Positions 23,414 to 35,699 of a stretch of DNA of 64,000 bases are shown here, piece by piece. The notes under the pieces are model-generated. The model saw only the letters and a program-made list of their open reading frames with translations, was not told the DNA's origin and ran no database searches. Within the stretch, counting starts at the first letter, position 1. Every line of letters starts with the position of its first letter. Location: positions 49,913,880-49,977,879 of the forward strand of contig CP141132.1 in NCBI GenBank assembly GCA_035236585.1, in the 5' to 3' direction. This DNA is from Warburgia ugandensis (Eukaryota; Streptophyta; Magnoliopsida; Canellales; Canellaceae). The translations under genes and the position numbers were made by a program.

Positions 23414-24015
23414 TGTCACGAGCTGAGAATTTTAGACTCCTGTGCAGCACTTAGATTGGCTTTTCACCCCGAACTAACTAAGTAAGCCTAACTTAAGCTC
23501 AAAGGAGAAGAACAACTAAAAGAGCACTTTGAAGGAACTTGTAGCTTTATTTCTTGAAGATGCTTACAACTCTCTTGGATCACTCCTTGATCACACTCCT
23601 GGATGGATCACTGGATGCCTTACAAGTGAGGAAGCTCCCCTATTTATAGGTGCTTACCTCCTTCCACCTCCTCAATGGATGGTGGGGATCTTTACAAATG
23701 TTGACCATCTGACAGTTGGAGACTATTCTAGAGTTCTCTCTAGAAGTCTCTACACAAGTCCATGGTTCCACCATATTCAGGATGGTCCTGGACAATTCTA
23801 GAGTTTAGATATTTACATGAAGTATTGGGGGCTTCTAGATTATGGATCCTTCAGATGGATTTGAGTCCTTCAGGCTGAACCCGTGAGCTGAGCAGGCCTT
23901 CAATGGATTCCTCAACAATAGACCTAAGTCCTTCAGGCCAGGTCCACGTCTTAAGTGAGCCCTCCTTAGAGGCTGTAGGCCTTGGTCACGGGCTTTAAAA
24001 TGTAAGCCTATGATA
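23414..24015 (-). repeat. 5' LTR of the gag-only element
   Basis: Same length as the other LTR (602 bp). The plus strand reads TGTCACGAGCTGAG to GCCTATGATA. Confidence 0.92.
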
Positions 24016-24237
24016 GTAGGCAAATAACCAGAAGGAGAGAGGTGTTCCCACAAACAGGTTCGACTTCAAAGTGTTCAACTTGAAAAAAAGTATAAAAAAG
24101 ATGGTAAGTGATTCACCTTTAGTACGTGATATCTGTTACAAATAATTATTTAATTATGTTTGCATCAATGTCTAGGATTATAATGAGGATACAGCATGCA
24201 CACCAAAAATATACGACTGTGTGCAAAAATATACGAC

Positions 24238-24484
24238 TGGGCCCATCTCTGTGTTCATCCAAATCATTTGTCTTCTACACCTTGTGTTTGATAGGCCATG
24301 TTCCAAAAAACTTAACAATTGGATCAATGTAGCTATGTTCTTCTAAGTAGTAAAATTCAGTAAACAATTTTATTATACATTTTACAAATCATAACAAAAC
24401 AATGATGCCTGTCTTCTTCTGAGCATTCCCATGATTGCATTTTGGACAAAGCAATGGTTTGGATCATTGTAGAACTGGGACCAA
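24238..24484. mobile_element. MITE with about 40-bp inverted ends
   Basis: The left end GGGCCCATCTCTGTGTTCAT, followed by CCAAATCATTTGTC, matches the reverse complement of the right end (GACAAAGCAATGGTTTGGAT, then CATTGTAGAACTGGGACCAA). It is non-coding. The motifs resemble those in the MITE at 11693. Bases 24016-24237 to the left show nothing. Confidence 0.6.
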
Positions 24485-24682
24485 TTATGAGGATTCCATG
24501 CCTATCCTTTGTAAGTCATGATGCAACAAGTGATGTAATTTTCCAGCAAACTACACACTTGGCTTCGAAGATGGGGGGCTAGCACCTAACTATTTTTAAT
24601 GTTAGCGCTGTAGTAGATCCCAAGAAAGCATGACAGGAGAGATGAATCTAATAAACCATGGATATTGATGATGGGGAGTGAT

Positions 24683-25031
24683 GGCATAGAGCGTCACAGT
24701 ACAACTACTATTGTGACTTGCCCACTCTACTTTTGCATAATGGACCCTACAAAAAGTTGGTCAAACCTGTCCCATTGATTTCTATGGACTTGAATTACTT
24801 GTATGCCAAATATGAGGGTGATCAAATGTTTATAAAATCTTAAAATTATGTTTTTTACTTTTTCAGTATGGATAGATAGTTCTTCTAGACTCGTTCAATC
24901 CTTGCCATTTTCAGCTCATTAAATATACAAAGTTGGGAAAATCAGATGGACTGTTTGATCAACTATTTCTGTGTCCATTATGCAAAAGTGGAGCACACGA
25001 TAGCAAGTATATGTAATGGCCACACTATGCT
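24683..25031. mobile_element. MITE with imperfect inverted ends
   Basis: Bases 24710-24755 (ACTTGCCCACTCTACTTTTG, CATAATGGAC) pair with 24970-25010 (GTCCATTATGCAAAAGTGGAGC...GCAAGT). The match extends more weakly outward to GGCATAG/CTATGC. Non-coding, about 350 bp, superfamily unknown. Confidence 0.6.
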
Positions 25032-25158
25032 ACTATTCCTAGATAATAAAAGTCTTAGTTTTATAACTTCAAGGGGCTCATTTGTCATTACCCTAAAAGC
25101 ACATTTATAATTGCCTAAATACTGCCAAGCTTGACCCTTCCTTGAGAAAGAAGTATAA

Positions 25159-25195
25159 GGGGGGTTTATTTAACGGCATATGTATGGCATTTCTG
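25159..25195 (+). repeat. Harbinger left terminal inverted repeat
   Basis: It starts with six G and runs to GGCATTTCTG. Its mate is at 47783-47819, and TAA precedes it. Confidence 0.88.
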
Positions 25196-25227
25196 AGATA
25201 ACATGGCATATCTCATAAATATATCAT

Positions 25228-25365
25228 ATTTAACTGCAATATCTTTGGCATATGTAAGCTATCGAGTTTATTTAACTGCGATATCTTCGACATATGTGAA
25301 ATATCAAGTTTATTTAATTGTGATATCTTTAGCATATGTGAGAGATCAGGTTTATTTAACTTTAT
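25228..25365 (+). repeat. Harbinger subterminal array, about 43-bp period
   Basis: Three near-copies of TTTAACTGC(A/G)ATATCTTxGGCATATGTGA...AGTTTA are laid head to tail, followed by a partial fourth. The words resemble the terminal repeat itself (TTTAACGGCATATG), so these are candidate transposase-binding sites. The right subterminal zone (47690-47780) has six GATATC-type words. Confidence 0.75.
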
Positions 25366-25493
25366 CATGCTTGATATGTTTGGTGTTATTTCATATATGC
25401 CAAATTTTGTTTCTAGTGTAAAATATGTTCATTTTTAGAGAAAGAAAAATCAAATGAAAAGCATAGTCTTTTAGAGAGAGAAACAGGCGTTGT

Positions 25494-25712
25494 CTCCCTC
25501 TCTTCTCATCCCTACACCTCTCATTCTCCCTCTAATTCACCTGTGCAAAGACATCATCATCTCCCTTTCTTCCCATCCTTACCACACCTCATGTTCTCCC
25601 TCTGATTCACCCACGCAGAGATACTGTGGTCTCCCTCTCTTCCCATCCCTACCGCACTTCTCGTTCTCCCTCTGATTCACCCGCATAGAGACACCGTCGT
25701 CTCCCTCTATTG
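25494..25712 (+). repeat. about 70-bp CT-rich tandem repeat, three units
   Basis: Units begin at 25494, 25561 and 25631 with CTCCCT(C/T)TCTTC(T/C)CATCC and contain GTTCTCCCTCTGATTCACCC. A fourth starts at 25701 and breaks off. The position, some 340 bp inside the transposon and upstream of a possible splice donor (ACAAG|GTATGA near 25829), suggests the untranslated leader of the transposase transcript. Confidence 0.7.
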
Positions 25713-28700
25713 CTCTATAATATCTCACAGCAGCACCAGATCTGTGGCACCAATTCGCCGACACCACATCCCTTTTGCAAAATCCCCACTTGAATTCACT
25801 GTCGGCTTCTTAGTGAATCTGCACAAGGTATGATTCCTATGAGACCTATGCTTTCCACTAATGATTCCACTAATGGTTAGGGTTTTCCAGATTTTACGCA
25901 TATTTTTGTTTGTGTGATTATTCAGTAAATATTCAAAAATTATGGTTTTTTGAGATGCTACCCAGAAATTATTTAGTAACCCCAAAATATCTAATCTATT
26001 GATGGATCCTTTTAATCTATTCTTAGAGGAAGCAACATTCAGATCCCAAGAGCCAAAGCCAGTACACTAAGTTTCACATTCTTTATCTCCAGTTGAATCC
26101 TCAGTTCTAGAATTGATTGTTTTGGAGTTTAGATTTGATGTACTGGCTTTGGTAAATCATTGTATAACTTTAGACATAATGCTTGCTGCTATTTTGGTAC
26201 AAATGCCTTACCATTCTACCAATCGATTAGTGTGGTGGCATTTCTGCTTGCTTACTAATTGATTGTAAATGCCTACTGCTATTATGTATATATCTGTAGA
26301 TTCAAGTGGAAACTGTGATCTTTAGAGTAGTTTCATTTTTAGGTGGTGTACATTCAAGTGAAATTGTGATCTCCTTTCAGTGTTTTGGCCTTATTCATTG
26401 TTTCTTGTGGCTAAATACTTGCAAGTCATTATTTATGTTGGATTAAGTCAAACAAGCTTCATGCATTTGGTCTCCCTACTGTCAACTTTATTATGGTTAG
26501 AATGATTAATGTTAGTTGCATGATTAATGTTTAGAATGATTAATGATTGTCAACTTTTTCTAGTGTAATGCTTAGAATGATTAATGTCTGTTGCATGCCT
26601 AACAATTTATGACAGGATTTTGTTTTCTACTAATATGGTTAGATTTTTGTTGTGATGGAAAATTAAAGGTCCTATGTATTGATTGAACAAAGGTGATGAA
26701 CTTTCCATAAGTTATGTGTCCATTTGGAGTCTTCGACTAGTAGGTCTTCGAACTCGTTATTTGGAATTAACTTTTTGAGTTTGTGATCCTTCTCCATTGA
26801 TATTTGTTATTCCATACACATGAGTAGTAAGCATAGTGTAGGCAAGGCGGGTCCTTTTTTTTTTTTGCATTTCTTTCTAATCTGCTGCTTTTTTTCACAG
26901 CATTTATTTGTTCTTAGATTGAAACTCAAGATCTATGAGTTTTAGAATGACTGGAAGTCCAGAACTGAAGTGTAAAGTTTGATATTATGTGATTTCTAGG
27001 AAGTGTAAAAACTTGGAAGATGACAGGTATGGCGTCAACTTCGTTTTCCATTGGTTCAAATGCTTCTTTTGATATTTTGGCCCTCTCAAGATTGGTCTTG
27101 CTTTGGAAGAAGTCTTTATTTTGGATTTTAGATAAAACAGTCTCTTAGGTGTGCAGGAAGCCTCCCACATCTGCTGCAATCTTCTCTTTTTTAAGTTTGG
27201 TTTGAACTTGGTGTTGTCTCTTGACTATATGGAGTTTTATCTAACAATTTAGAGCTTCTACCTTTTGTTGTTTATGTTTTATGAGAATTATTGCAGACTC
27301 ATTGGAGTCTAAACCGTGCATAATCCTCTTCTATTGGAGTTATTATGTCATGCTTGGGAATATATAGCAGTGTTCATCAATGTAAAGTAAAAGTACATAT
27401 GAGCCTAGATGTATTGCTGATCCAAATATCAAGCATGCTTCTTTAGCATTCATGCTAATGAATATCTGGTCAACTAAAGCCTTTATTAGTATATCCTCAT
27501 CATATGAGTTTCGATTGAGCTTGGATATGTCCTAATGCACTAAGACACCAATCTATGTGATTTTTCCTCTACATTCTTTTTTTGAACTTTTGGTATAATA
27601 TTTAGAATGTTGATACCCAGTATAACTTCGTTTCTGGTTTGAACTATATTTAGTTCTTTCACCAATTCAAGCCATTCATCTTTTGTTATTATTTAGTAAT
27701 AGCTATGCCTTTTTGCTTATTTTAGCAAGTGCAAGTCTACAGCCCTTCTAAACTACTTAGGTTAAACCTTGGTCAGTTGGAAAATGATTGGCTTTTGAGT
27801 AGAGATGAGCCCTTCATAGGGAAACCCTATGAAGAATTAAGCGGGTTTTTAAAACAACTTAAAGGTTTTTGGTTTCTTGAGGTTTTCACCTCTCCTGCAT
27901 TTTTCATGTGTAAACTTGTTATAATTATTTATGTTATGTTAAAATCTTGCCTTTTCTCTTTATAAGAAAAAATCAACTTCTTTTTAGTTGTGTTTTCTTC
28001 GAAGTGGTTACTACATAGTTTTATTATTCTAGTTGTTTTTTCCAATGTTTTTTTTTTTTTTTAATTATAGCATATGATTTATTTGTTCAAAGGTTACTTC
28101 CCCACTCCATTCAATATGGAAGGAAGTTTCATAACATAATATTCTAAAATGGAAACTAAAATAAAAAATGCATTGGAACATTTTGAATTGTCCACTCATT
28201 CCAGCTATTTAGTATGTTCTTTAGTCCTTCTTTCATATTTTCATTTTACTAGTTTTCTCAATTGGAAAAACATCCCCAAGCAAACTGAGATATTTAACAA
28301 TACTAAAACCTCTCTTTACATAATATTAGTATACAATATTACTTATATCTGGTGTTTGGCTTGACAAAGGATTTAGAAAAGACTATACACTTGGTGGGTA
28401 GGAACCAAAGAGAATCACCAAGTATTAGATCAAGGATGACTTTATAATTTGAGCCTAGATGAATACTTTTTAGGTAGCCTCACTACCACATAGTTCTTTG
28501 GAGAATAATGGAAATTGGAAAGAAATCAGAAAGCATTATAAAAATATAACTCTCTTATACTTTCAGAATCCAACATTGATTTGTATAGATGATTTAGTAT
28601 AACATGGTGTTTCATCACTATGCTACATACTACATTGAGATTATTAGTTGAGTATTCAACATTTAATCTACTAAAAAGAGCATTGTGGAAAGAATCTATT

Positions 28701-29081
28701 ACAAATCATGAAATGTGTAAGGAGTTAAGATTATAAAACAAACTCGGACCTTTGCAAATGTACTTATTGAAGCTCAAATCCTTGTCAAAAGAAAACAAAA
28801 AATTAACATTCTTTTTATCATATGCAGCTCCATTGTCTTTCCAATTTTATTTCTTTTTGTATGGGAAGGAGCTTCATTAAAGAGAGTCGATTGTAAAAGG
28901 CCATGAAGATGCATTGACCATGAAGGCTTAACATAAATCCAACATCACAGAGTTAAGAAAAATAGTTAGTACTATCTACGTATGAACATCTTGAATAGTA
29001 ATTGTAGTTTACACTATCTAATCTCTAGGCTTCATCTACATCAACTTTCATTTTCGGACTAGATTTCAAAAATTATGCAGA
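25713..29081. other. Harbinger 5' non-coding region
   Basis: No convincing exon was found. The tract is T-rich, with a word TTAGAATGATTAATG repeated at about 26496-26590 and a duplicated ATTCAAGTGxAAxxTGTGATCT at about 26300-26375. An open stretch at 27729-27965 (VYSPSKLLRLNLGQLENDW...) has no recognisable domain. It is probably introns of the transposase gene. Confidence 0.45.
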
Positions 29082-30259
29082 ATGCATCAATTTCAGTTTG
29101 ATAAGTTGGTTAGTATTTTTCAGAACAACGGCCTCTTATCCAAAACCCATTGGGTGATAGTAGAGGAGATTGTGGTAACATTCTTAATGATTGTTGGTCA
29201 GGACTCAACGTACAAACCCATAGCAAAGGATCTTTTCAAGTTCATTTATACCATAAGTACCAACTTTTGCAAGGTCCTCTATGCACTGTTGCAATTATAT
29301 AATTGCCTTATGGCTCATGCAATAGAAGACCACCCATAAATTATAAACAACTATCAAAGAGACAACCACTTCATGGTACCTCCATTTGTCTTTTTTGATA
29401 TTTGATGTGATAGTTTAGGACACTACACACTTAATCTATCTATCATTTCATTTACAGGGTTGCATTGGAGTTGTAGATGGGACATTGATCCCAGTTAGGG
29501 TATTTGGTGTGGTTCCTCGCGATTTGACAAAGTGGCATAATAGGAAGGGATTCATTGCACAAAATGTTCTTACATGTTGTAATTTTGACATGCAATTCAC
29601 ATACATATTTACTAGCTTTGAGGGGGTTACACATGACTCCACTGTGCTGAAAGAAGCTCTTATGAGAGCAGGCGCTGGTTGACAATTCCTAAGGGTAAAT
29701 CCATTATGTGTTAATATTTCCACATTCGTAGGTTCTACCTTCATGGCTCATCATTAATCACTAATGCGGTTTTGGTGCAGGGAAGTACTACCTAGTTAAT
29801 AGGGGTTATGTAAATAGACAATAGTTTCTTGCCCCTTATCAAAAGACCAGGTATCACCTAAAGGAGTTTGTCCAGGGGATGCAGCAACCACAAAATGCAG
29901 CGAAGTTATTCAACCTTCGGCACACATCTTTGAGGAATGTAATCAAGCAAACATTTGGCGTTCTAAAAGCCAGATTTCATATTCTCAAGTCTATGCCTAC
30001 CTTTCCTTTTAGGATACAGATTAATCTTGTGAAGGAACTATGTGCACTTCATAATTTTATGTGGCAGGAACGCGTTGACGACACGTGGTTGGCAAAGGAG
30101 ATGGGGGAGAATCCTGAATCTCAAAGCGATGATGACAATGACAATGTACTATTGAGCAATGATTTGGAGGATGAAGTAATCACAATAGTAGAATTGGAAA
30201 GGATGAACATAGGTATCCAAGTGCCGCATCAGGATGAGGTGGAGATGCAGGGTTTATAA
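29082..30259 (+). pseudogene. PIF/Harbinger transposase (DDE_Tnp_4 type), decayed
   Basis: The N-terminal exon from 29082 reads MHQFQFDKLVSIFQNNGLL and VEEIVVTFLMIVGQ, matching the helical region before the nuclease. After an acceptor at 29457 the second exon (29458-29694) reads GCIGVVDGTLIPVRV, with the first catalytic Asp, then NRKGFIAQNVLTCCNFDMQF, FTSFEGVTHDSTVL (second Asp). The third exon (29781-30259) reads GKYYLVNRGYVNR, APYQKTRYHLKEF, LFNLRHTSLRNVI, TFGVLKARF. The usual glutamate before TFGVLK (IERTFG) is lysine at 29945-29947 (IKQTFG). A frame offset before 29694 and an in-frame TAG after YVNRQ are also present. The protein ends with a TAA at 30257. The typical tail is found past the LTR insertion (40729-40883). 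Confidence 0.88.
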
Positions 30260-30281
30260 GCAGCATTAATGAGTGAAAATA

Positions 30282-33200
30282 TGTGACGACCCAAGTTTTT
30301 CAACACTTTTTAATAAAACTTTTCGAAAGGTGGGGCCCCAAATTTTATAAAAACTAAAACAACAAAAAATAATTTCAAACAATTTTCATTTCTAGAAAAC
30401 CCTGAGGGTCAACCATTGACTAAAAGCTCAAAAAAAAAATTTCAAGTAAACATTTTTAAAATAAATTTACTACTCTAGGACTCATCCAGTCAGCAGCCAT
30501 ATCCCCACAACAATATAATCAAGTCTAATAAGATAGATATACATATACAGTCCATGTGGAATCATAACATACCTCCCAATGAGACATCTCGATCACTATT
30601 CGTCTAACTCTCCATCAGTCCTATCTTTCTCTCAATATCTGAGGCATTGCAACAATAACGCAATGCCTTAGAAAGCAATGCTTGGTAGATACATAGACAT
30701 TTAATGTAATAACAATGGAATAAAATCGAATAGCAATGCTGATATAATAAGTAGATCGATATAATGATTATAAGCAATGCCAATAAAATCTTATTAGTCA
30801 TATACGATAAAACATGCATCTCATGTATTTAAAACATTATATGATCTAATATAAGTGAGCATGCAATAACAACAGGGCACCCCAAGGTACGTGGGTCCCA
30901 CGAGTGTCCCATACACTCATATAACAGATCATGAGTACTCATATCAAACCTCTGAGTGTCATCATACCTAGGCATATAATAACATCTCCATGCTCATCAT
31001 GCAAGCACACAGAATAAGAGTATGGATCGTCATGCCGTAGTGGCAACCCTCCAGGGTCTCAACTACCGCCGCTCCCCATCAACACCATAATGGGAGACTT
31101 AATGTCCACCCCCATGGAAAGGCCCGAACTGGTAATGTGGACTATCCATGTTACTAAACCCCTACCGAAAGCCATCTGTGGGCAGGTGTCTATCATATCA
31201 TAATCACATCATAAATTTTGGAGGGTGGGTGGCCAGCCCTACTCCCTCCTAGCATGACATCCACTAGGTGAGAGCACCCGTCATAAAACACAAAACACAA
31301 AAATTGCGTATCTCGAAAACCAAGAGCACTCGTGGCTCACAATCCCCAAGGCATGCCCCTCATCTCGTGGTTAACCTCTCAAAGGATTAGCAACCAAGGC
31401 TCCACTGTCGTCCTTATTAAAACCCATTAGTTTTAGTGGTGCAATAAAGAAAGATAATTTCTAATTATGCATAAATACGCAATATCAATTTCATGAAACC
31501 ATTGATCATAAATCCATTTAATACAATATTAAAATCTAATATCAATCATAGCATAAAACTCTGAGTCTCACAAAATCGTAGACTAAATAAATAAGTGCAA
31601 TTAAATCACAAATCATGATGCTATGATAATGCAAGGTTTTTAAATCAAAACATAACATTAAATGTCGTCACCTACCTTAATGTGAGATAACCCACTTCAA
31701 GAGTGTAATCCTCTTAGCTCGTATGCACAGATGTACCTGTTAGTATCATAGTACCATTTCGTGTTATGCCTTTCATCATAGTGAAATCTATGGCGATCCA
31801 ACTGTTGGATCATTCTCTAAGAGCTCTAATTATGATTTAGTCCTTAATCCCAACATTACTTGTTATTAATTTGTCTTATCTTATGTTTATCTATTCATTT
31901 TTGTGTGTATCTAACGTTTATACCTTAATTTGATAGTTAGATCATCCTCAAATCAATAGTTTCCCAAGACCTAGTTCAGACCAATGGTTTAGATCAATTT
32001 CTAGAGTAATCACACATAATATGATCCTTAGAACTCTTATTTATTGTCATACGTTAGTTCGTTGTTCAGGTCCTGGGGCCTGATCACCTTTTGATCGGCC
32101 AGTCCTAAGTTATTGAATAATATTTTATAATTTAAAATTGGTCAAATATAAGTTTCCAAGTCAAATCTAAGTCCATGTCATTAAGACAATCGCAACGGAT
32201 GTTTCTAATTGTGATTTAGACCTCTGTAGCTCCAAAAATCAAGCTTTTTGTGAAAAGACTTCATAAATTAATACATATTAATTTACAGGGGGTCGAGTGG
32301 GCTATTTGCACCGATTTACACTAGTGGCTCAGTTTACACCAGGTTACACAGGCGTAAACTGGTGTCCCCAAGATGCTCTACTTCTAGAACGCACCGTGGA
32401 ACACATCGCATGCGTCCTGGTCATCGAGACGCTCCTCCGCGTGCGTCCCAATCACCAAGACGCCGAGCGTCCCTGCCTCCTGTGACCACGTGCAGGGCGC
32501 TCCCGCATGCGCGTGTTATGTGTGTGCACAATGATGCATGCCCACTCGTGCATTTGTGTTGGGGCGTCCCGGCATCAGCGACAGGGTGCCGATGCAGGAG
32601 CCGTCGCTAGAGAAGACGACCAGAGTCCGGTCGTTGCCAATGACTCCCCACAGGCCCAAAATTCGTGATTCTTTGCACCTTTTTGCTTGGAATTTCATGT
32701 ATATTCCATTTTTAACACTCTTTTTGATTATTTTGCCAAAAACTAGGGTTTTTTTCTCAATTTTTCTCACATTACTACAATGATTTTCAGGGTCACCAAC
32801 TGCTGGATCTTCCTCAAACTTAAAGGGTTTGTTCTTGGGTTCATTACACACTAGATGAACATGTGGATCATTATTTTAACACTATTTCATTGGTTTATTC
32901 CCACGCCTATAGTAGGGTATACCGAGTACCTGGAAGAACGACAAATCCACGTTGTTCTTCGACATCACTGGTGCAACTCAACATGTATGCTGTAAGTGGA
33001 AAGGGGGAAGAAGGGACATTACTTACCTTAGTCCATCGGCTGCCATTAACACTGCCAAAGAGATTTTTTTTTAGCTTTTTCGGCGTTGTGTCTTTGCAAG
33101 AGATTCCTAGAAATCCCGATTTCTAGAGTCGAGAGGGTTTGAGATGGAGTGATTGAACAGAAGTTGGGCTGCTATTTAACGCGAGTGATCCATTTTCCTT

Positions 33201-33503
33201 GGCCACCAACCAATTTTTTTGTTGAAGTAGTCGGATCTGATAGGGAGTAGACGGAGGTGCCGTTGTAAAAAACAACCCGTTGTATTTCAAGCCTCTCCAA
33301 ATTATCAAATTGCCCTTCTAACTTCAACAGCTCCTAACTTCTTCGTTTGAGCTCCGTTTTCTGCTTTCTTTATACTATTCAATTCCTATTGATGTGTACT
33401 TCTAGTTTTTTGGTTTTTAAAATCAAATTCCATGCATAAAATTTTTAATTTAATTAATTTACCTTATTACTAATTTAGGGTAAAAAAAATTGAGGATATT
33501 ACA
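30282..33503 (-). repeat. chromovirus 3' LTR
   Basis: Matches 37503-40723 throughout, including a GC-rich block at about 32360-32650 and a stem-loop at 30639-30670. The 62- to 111-residue open frames in the GC-rich block are LTR sequence. Confidence 0.92.
30639..30670 (-). other. LTR stem-loop, chromovirus 3' LTR
   Basis: The minus strand reads (T)AAGGCATTGC, a 9-base loop, then GCAATGCCTCA. It follows AAGCATTGCTTTC and lies about 360-390 bases before the LTR 3' end. The copy in the other LTR is at 37860-37891. Confidence 0.72.
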
Positions 33504-33518
33504 TCCTTCCCACCTTAT
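33504..33518 (-). other. polypurine tract of the chromovirus
   Basis: The minus strand reads ATAAGGTGGGAAGGA directly before the TGTAATATCC start of the 3' LTR. It is preceded by GAGGACGAAATTTTT, the familiar context in plant chromoviruses. Confidence 0.85.
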
Positions 33519-33549
33519 AAAAATTTCGTCCTCGAAATTTCGGTACATA

Positions 33550-33800
33550 CCTCTATGTAAATAACTCTAGTGGATCCTCCTCATCTCCTTTTCTGTCTCC
33601 CATGTGGTCTCCTATAGTGAATGATATTTCCAAAGGACTTTGACTAATGAAATAGTTTTAGTCCTCATCTTTTTGACTTTCGTATCCAGTATACGCACAG
33701 GTCTCTCCTCAAATGTCATGTCAAGCAGTAACTCTCCTGGGATCTGCTCAAGTTTGTGAGACAGATTTGACATATACTTCCTTTGAACAATTCTAGAGTC
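33550..33800 (-). pseudogene. chromodomain remnant of the chromovirus, fossil
   Basis: The minus strand gives readings such as LEQIPGELLLDMTFEERPVRI and LVKVLWKYHS followed by an ETTWE-type motif, which is the C-terminal chromodomain region of Tekay/Del-type integrases. It places the element in the chromovirus branch. Broken. Confidence 0.75.
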
Positions 33801-34299
33801 ATCCCCACATCACAATATATGATAATCGTGACAATAATTCCAGAGTCAACATCACTGAGCAATTCCGTAACATATATCTTCTTATCTTAACCCATCATGT
33901 AAATCAATGCCTATCAATCCTCTCTTTATATAATTTGACACATCATAACCACCTATGATGAACTTAACACAAACCAAGCTTCCATTTAGGACTTGATTAC
34001 TTATGTACAACTTAGCACTAGTAAATTCACTATATCTGCTTGATTCATTGCATCTCTGTTAACCCATAGGAAATCATTTACCAAATCAAAACTAGAGTAT
34101 ATAGCTCACCAATAGGAAATCATATACTAGTCACAACGACAACATATCAACTCACCAACATGAACTCTATGCCAATGAGAACCAATCTGCAACATGATCG
34201 TACTTGTAAGCACTTAGGAGCTTGCCATCTAAAAGTTTACCAGTGTGTCTAGCACCTACCCTCATTGGTTACTCCCCAGCATTGATTGTAAATTGAAAT

Positions 34300-34950
34300 C
34301 TGATTAATCATAAGGGAATAATCTCACATAATATTATATATCACTAACATCTTGGTGACACTCAATTCTACAGTGCCCAAAAATTATGAGACTAAGGGAC
34401 TATGAACCTCAGTCACCAATTTGGCTAATCTCAACCCCTTATGGTCTCAATAAACGACTCCTCTGTTATTCAAGGTGTTTCGTAAAGGAAATTCACTTCC
34501 TCTAACAATAACTCATGCTATAAATGTTTGCAATAAATGATGAGCCCTTAAACCTTTTGAATTTATACACAATGATTCCTTGTGCTCCTCCGTGTTCGTG
34601 AAGTATTCAATAATACTATCTATTAACACAATCATGGCTTATCAAAATAACATTTGAAAATTTAACCCATCATATCCATACATGCTGTCAGTGTATTTGT
34701 TCCATCAATTTGTACCATCCAGAACTAGTAACAATTATAACAAGTTCTAAAAATAATCTTAAAGATGACATACTCAGAATCCTAGGCTAGGTATAATCAC
34801 ACCTCAAATCACTCTCTACAAACACCATGTACCCTCAGGAATTAATCAAATAAATCATTAATATATGATTTAAATTATTAGTTTTCTACCGTGATATTAT
34901 CAAACGGATGAAAATCTGTGCATAATAAGAAAGATCTAGCTCTCTTCTCA
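34300..34950 (-). pseudogene. reverse-transcriptase remnant of the chromovirus, fossil
   Basis: The minus strand around 34570-34640 resembles the FIDDILVYS...EEHxxH segment of Gypsy reverse transcriptases, and the whole tract aligns by eye with 62300-63015 in the partial element downstream. Heavily decayed. Confidence 0.5.
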
Positions 34951-35699
34951 TGAAGAAGACTAATGCACTTCATGAAGACCCACTAAGCCTGTCAAAACTC
35001 TCATCAAAAGCTCGTATAGTTGGAACTTTGTTAGCTCAATTAGGAACATCTCACAGGGCATTCAGAGTAAGTAATGTTATACCTAATGCCTAATTGACAT
35101 CAATATCAATCTCTTGTGGCAAAATCATGAAACTCCTCAGGCAAAACCATGAACTCTTGCGCAGCATCTTTTTGCTCATTCCATAATTGCTCATGGTACC
35201 CCATAATCACACAATTAAGGAATACCTAGTACCTTCTAAAAAGTACTGTACTACTTTTAAGATAGAAACAACACAACTCTTAAAGATGCCTATTCTTACA
35301 CAAGTGAGGCAAATAGCTATCCAGTTACACCAGAAGTAATCTTCTTATCATAGAATTCACTATCTCCAAATTAGAGAGTCCATTCTAAGGATAATATTAC
35401 AATCAATCATATTGAGTGGAATGAAATCAACATTCATCCTATCGCTCGTTATCTCCACCACTCGTCCCTAGTCATACTTACAAGTTTCCATAACCCTTTT
35501 GCTAGTATCCTTACATCTGATCCCAGATACTACTGTATATTCACAAATATATTCCTCAAAGCGTTAATACATAAAGTCCAAAATCACTAGATCCTAAACC
35601 AATAAGTACTCAAGCATGTTTACTAGAAATCAAGAAAATATTTTCCATTACCCAAATTAAGGTCTATACTTGCTTTCAAGTAATGACAAAGACTCATCA

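Larger units (their letters stand above)
20659..24015 (-). mobile_element. gag-protease-only LTR retroelement (TR-GAG type), fossil
   Basis: Two 602-bp direct LTRs (20659-21260 and 23414-24015) enclose about 2.15 kb. The element reads on the minus strand: 5' LTR at 23414-24015, primer-binding site, gag-protease region, polypurine tract, 3' LTR at 20659-21260. Ends are of TG...(C/T)A type. I counted about 39 differences between the LTRs (around 6.5 percent, mostly transitions), which suggests an age of a few million years, depending on the plant's rate. No reverse transcriptase or integrase is present, and there is no room for them, so mobilisation would need a partner. I saw no convincing 5-bp target duplication. 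A solo LTR of the same family lies at 1530-2022. Confidence 0.92.

Noticed and set aside
20654-24020. Target duplication around the gag-only element
   Set aside because: CATAG before and GTAGG after do not match, so I do not claim a duplication.
32297-32851. Cluster of overlapping open frames on both strands
   Set aside because: GC-rich block of a chromovirus LTR. The other LTR (39518-39932) has the same block with different open frames.
33811-34960. A seemingly conserved non-coding block shared with 61750-63015
   Set aside because: At first it looked like a novel conserved spacer, but the minus strand shows reverse-transcriptase-like pieces in both copies, so it is decayed pol.
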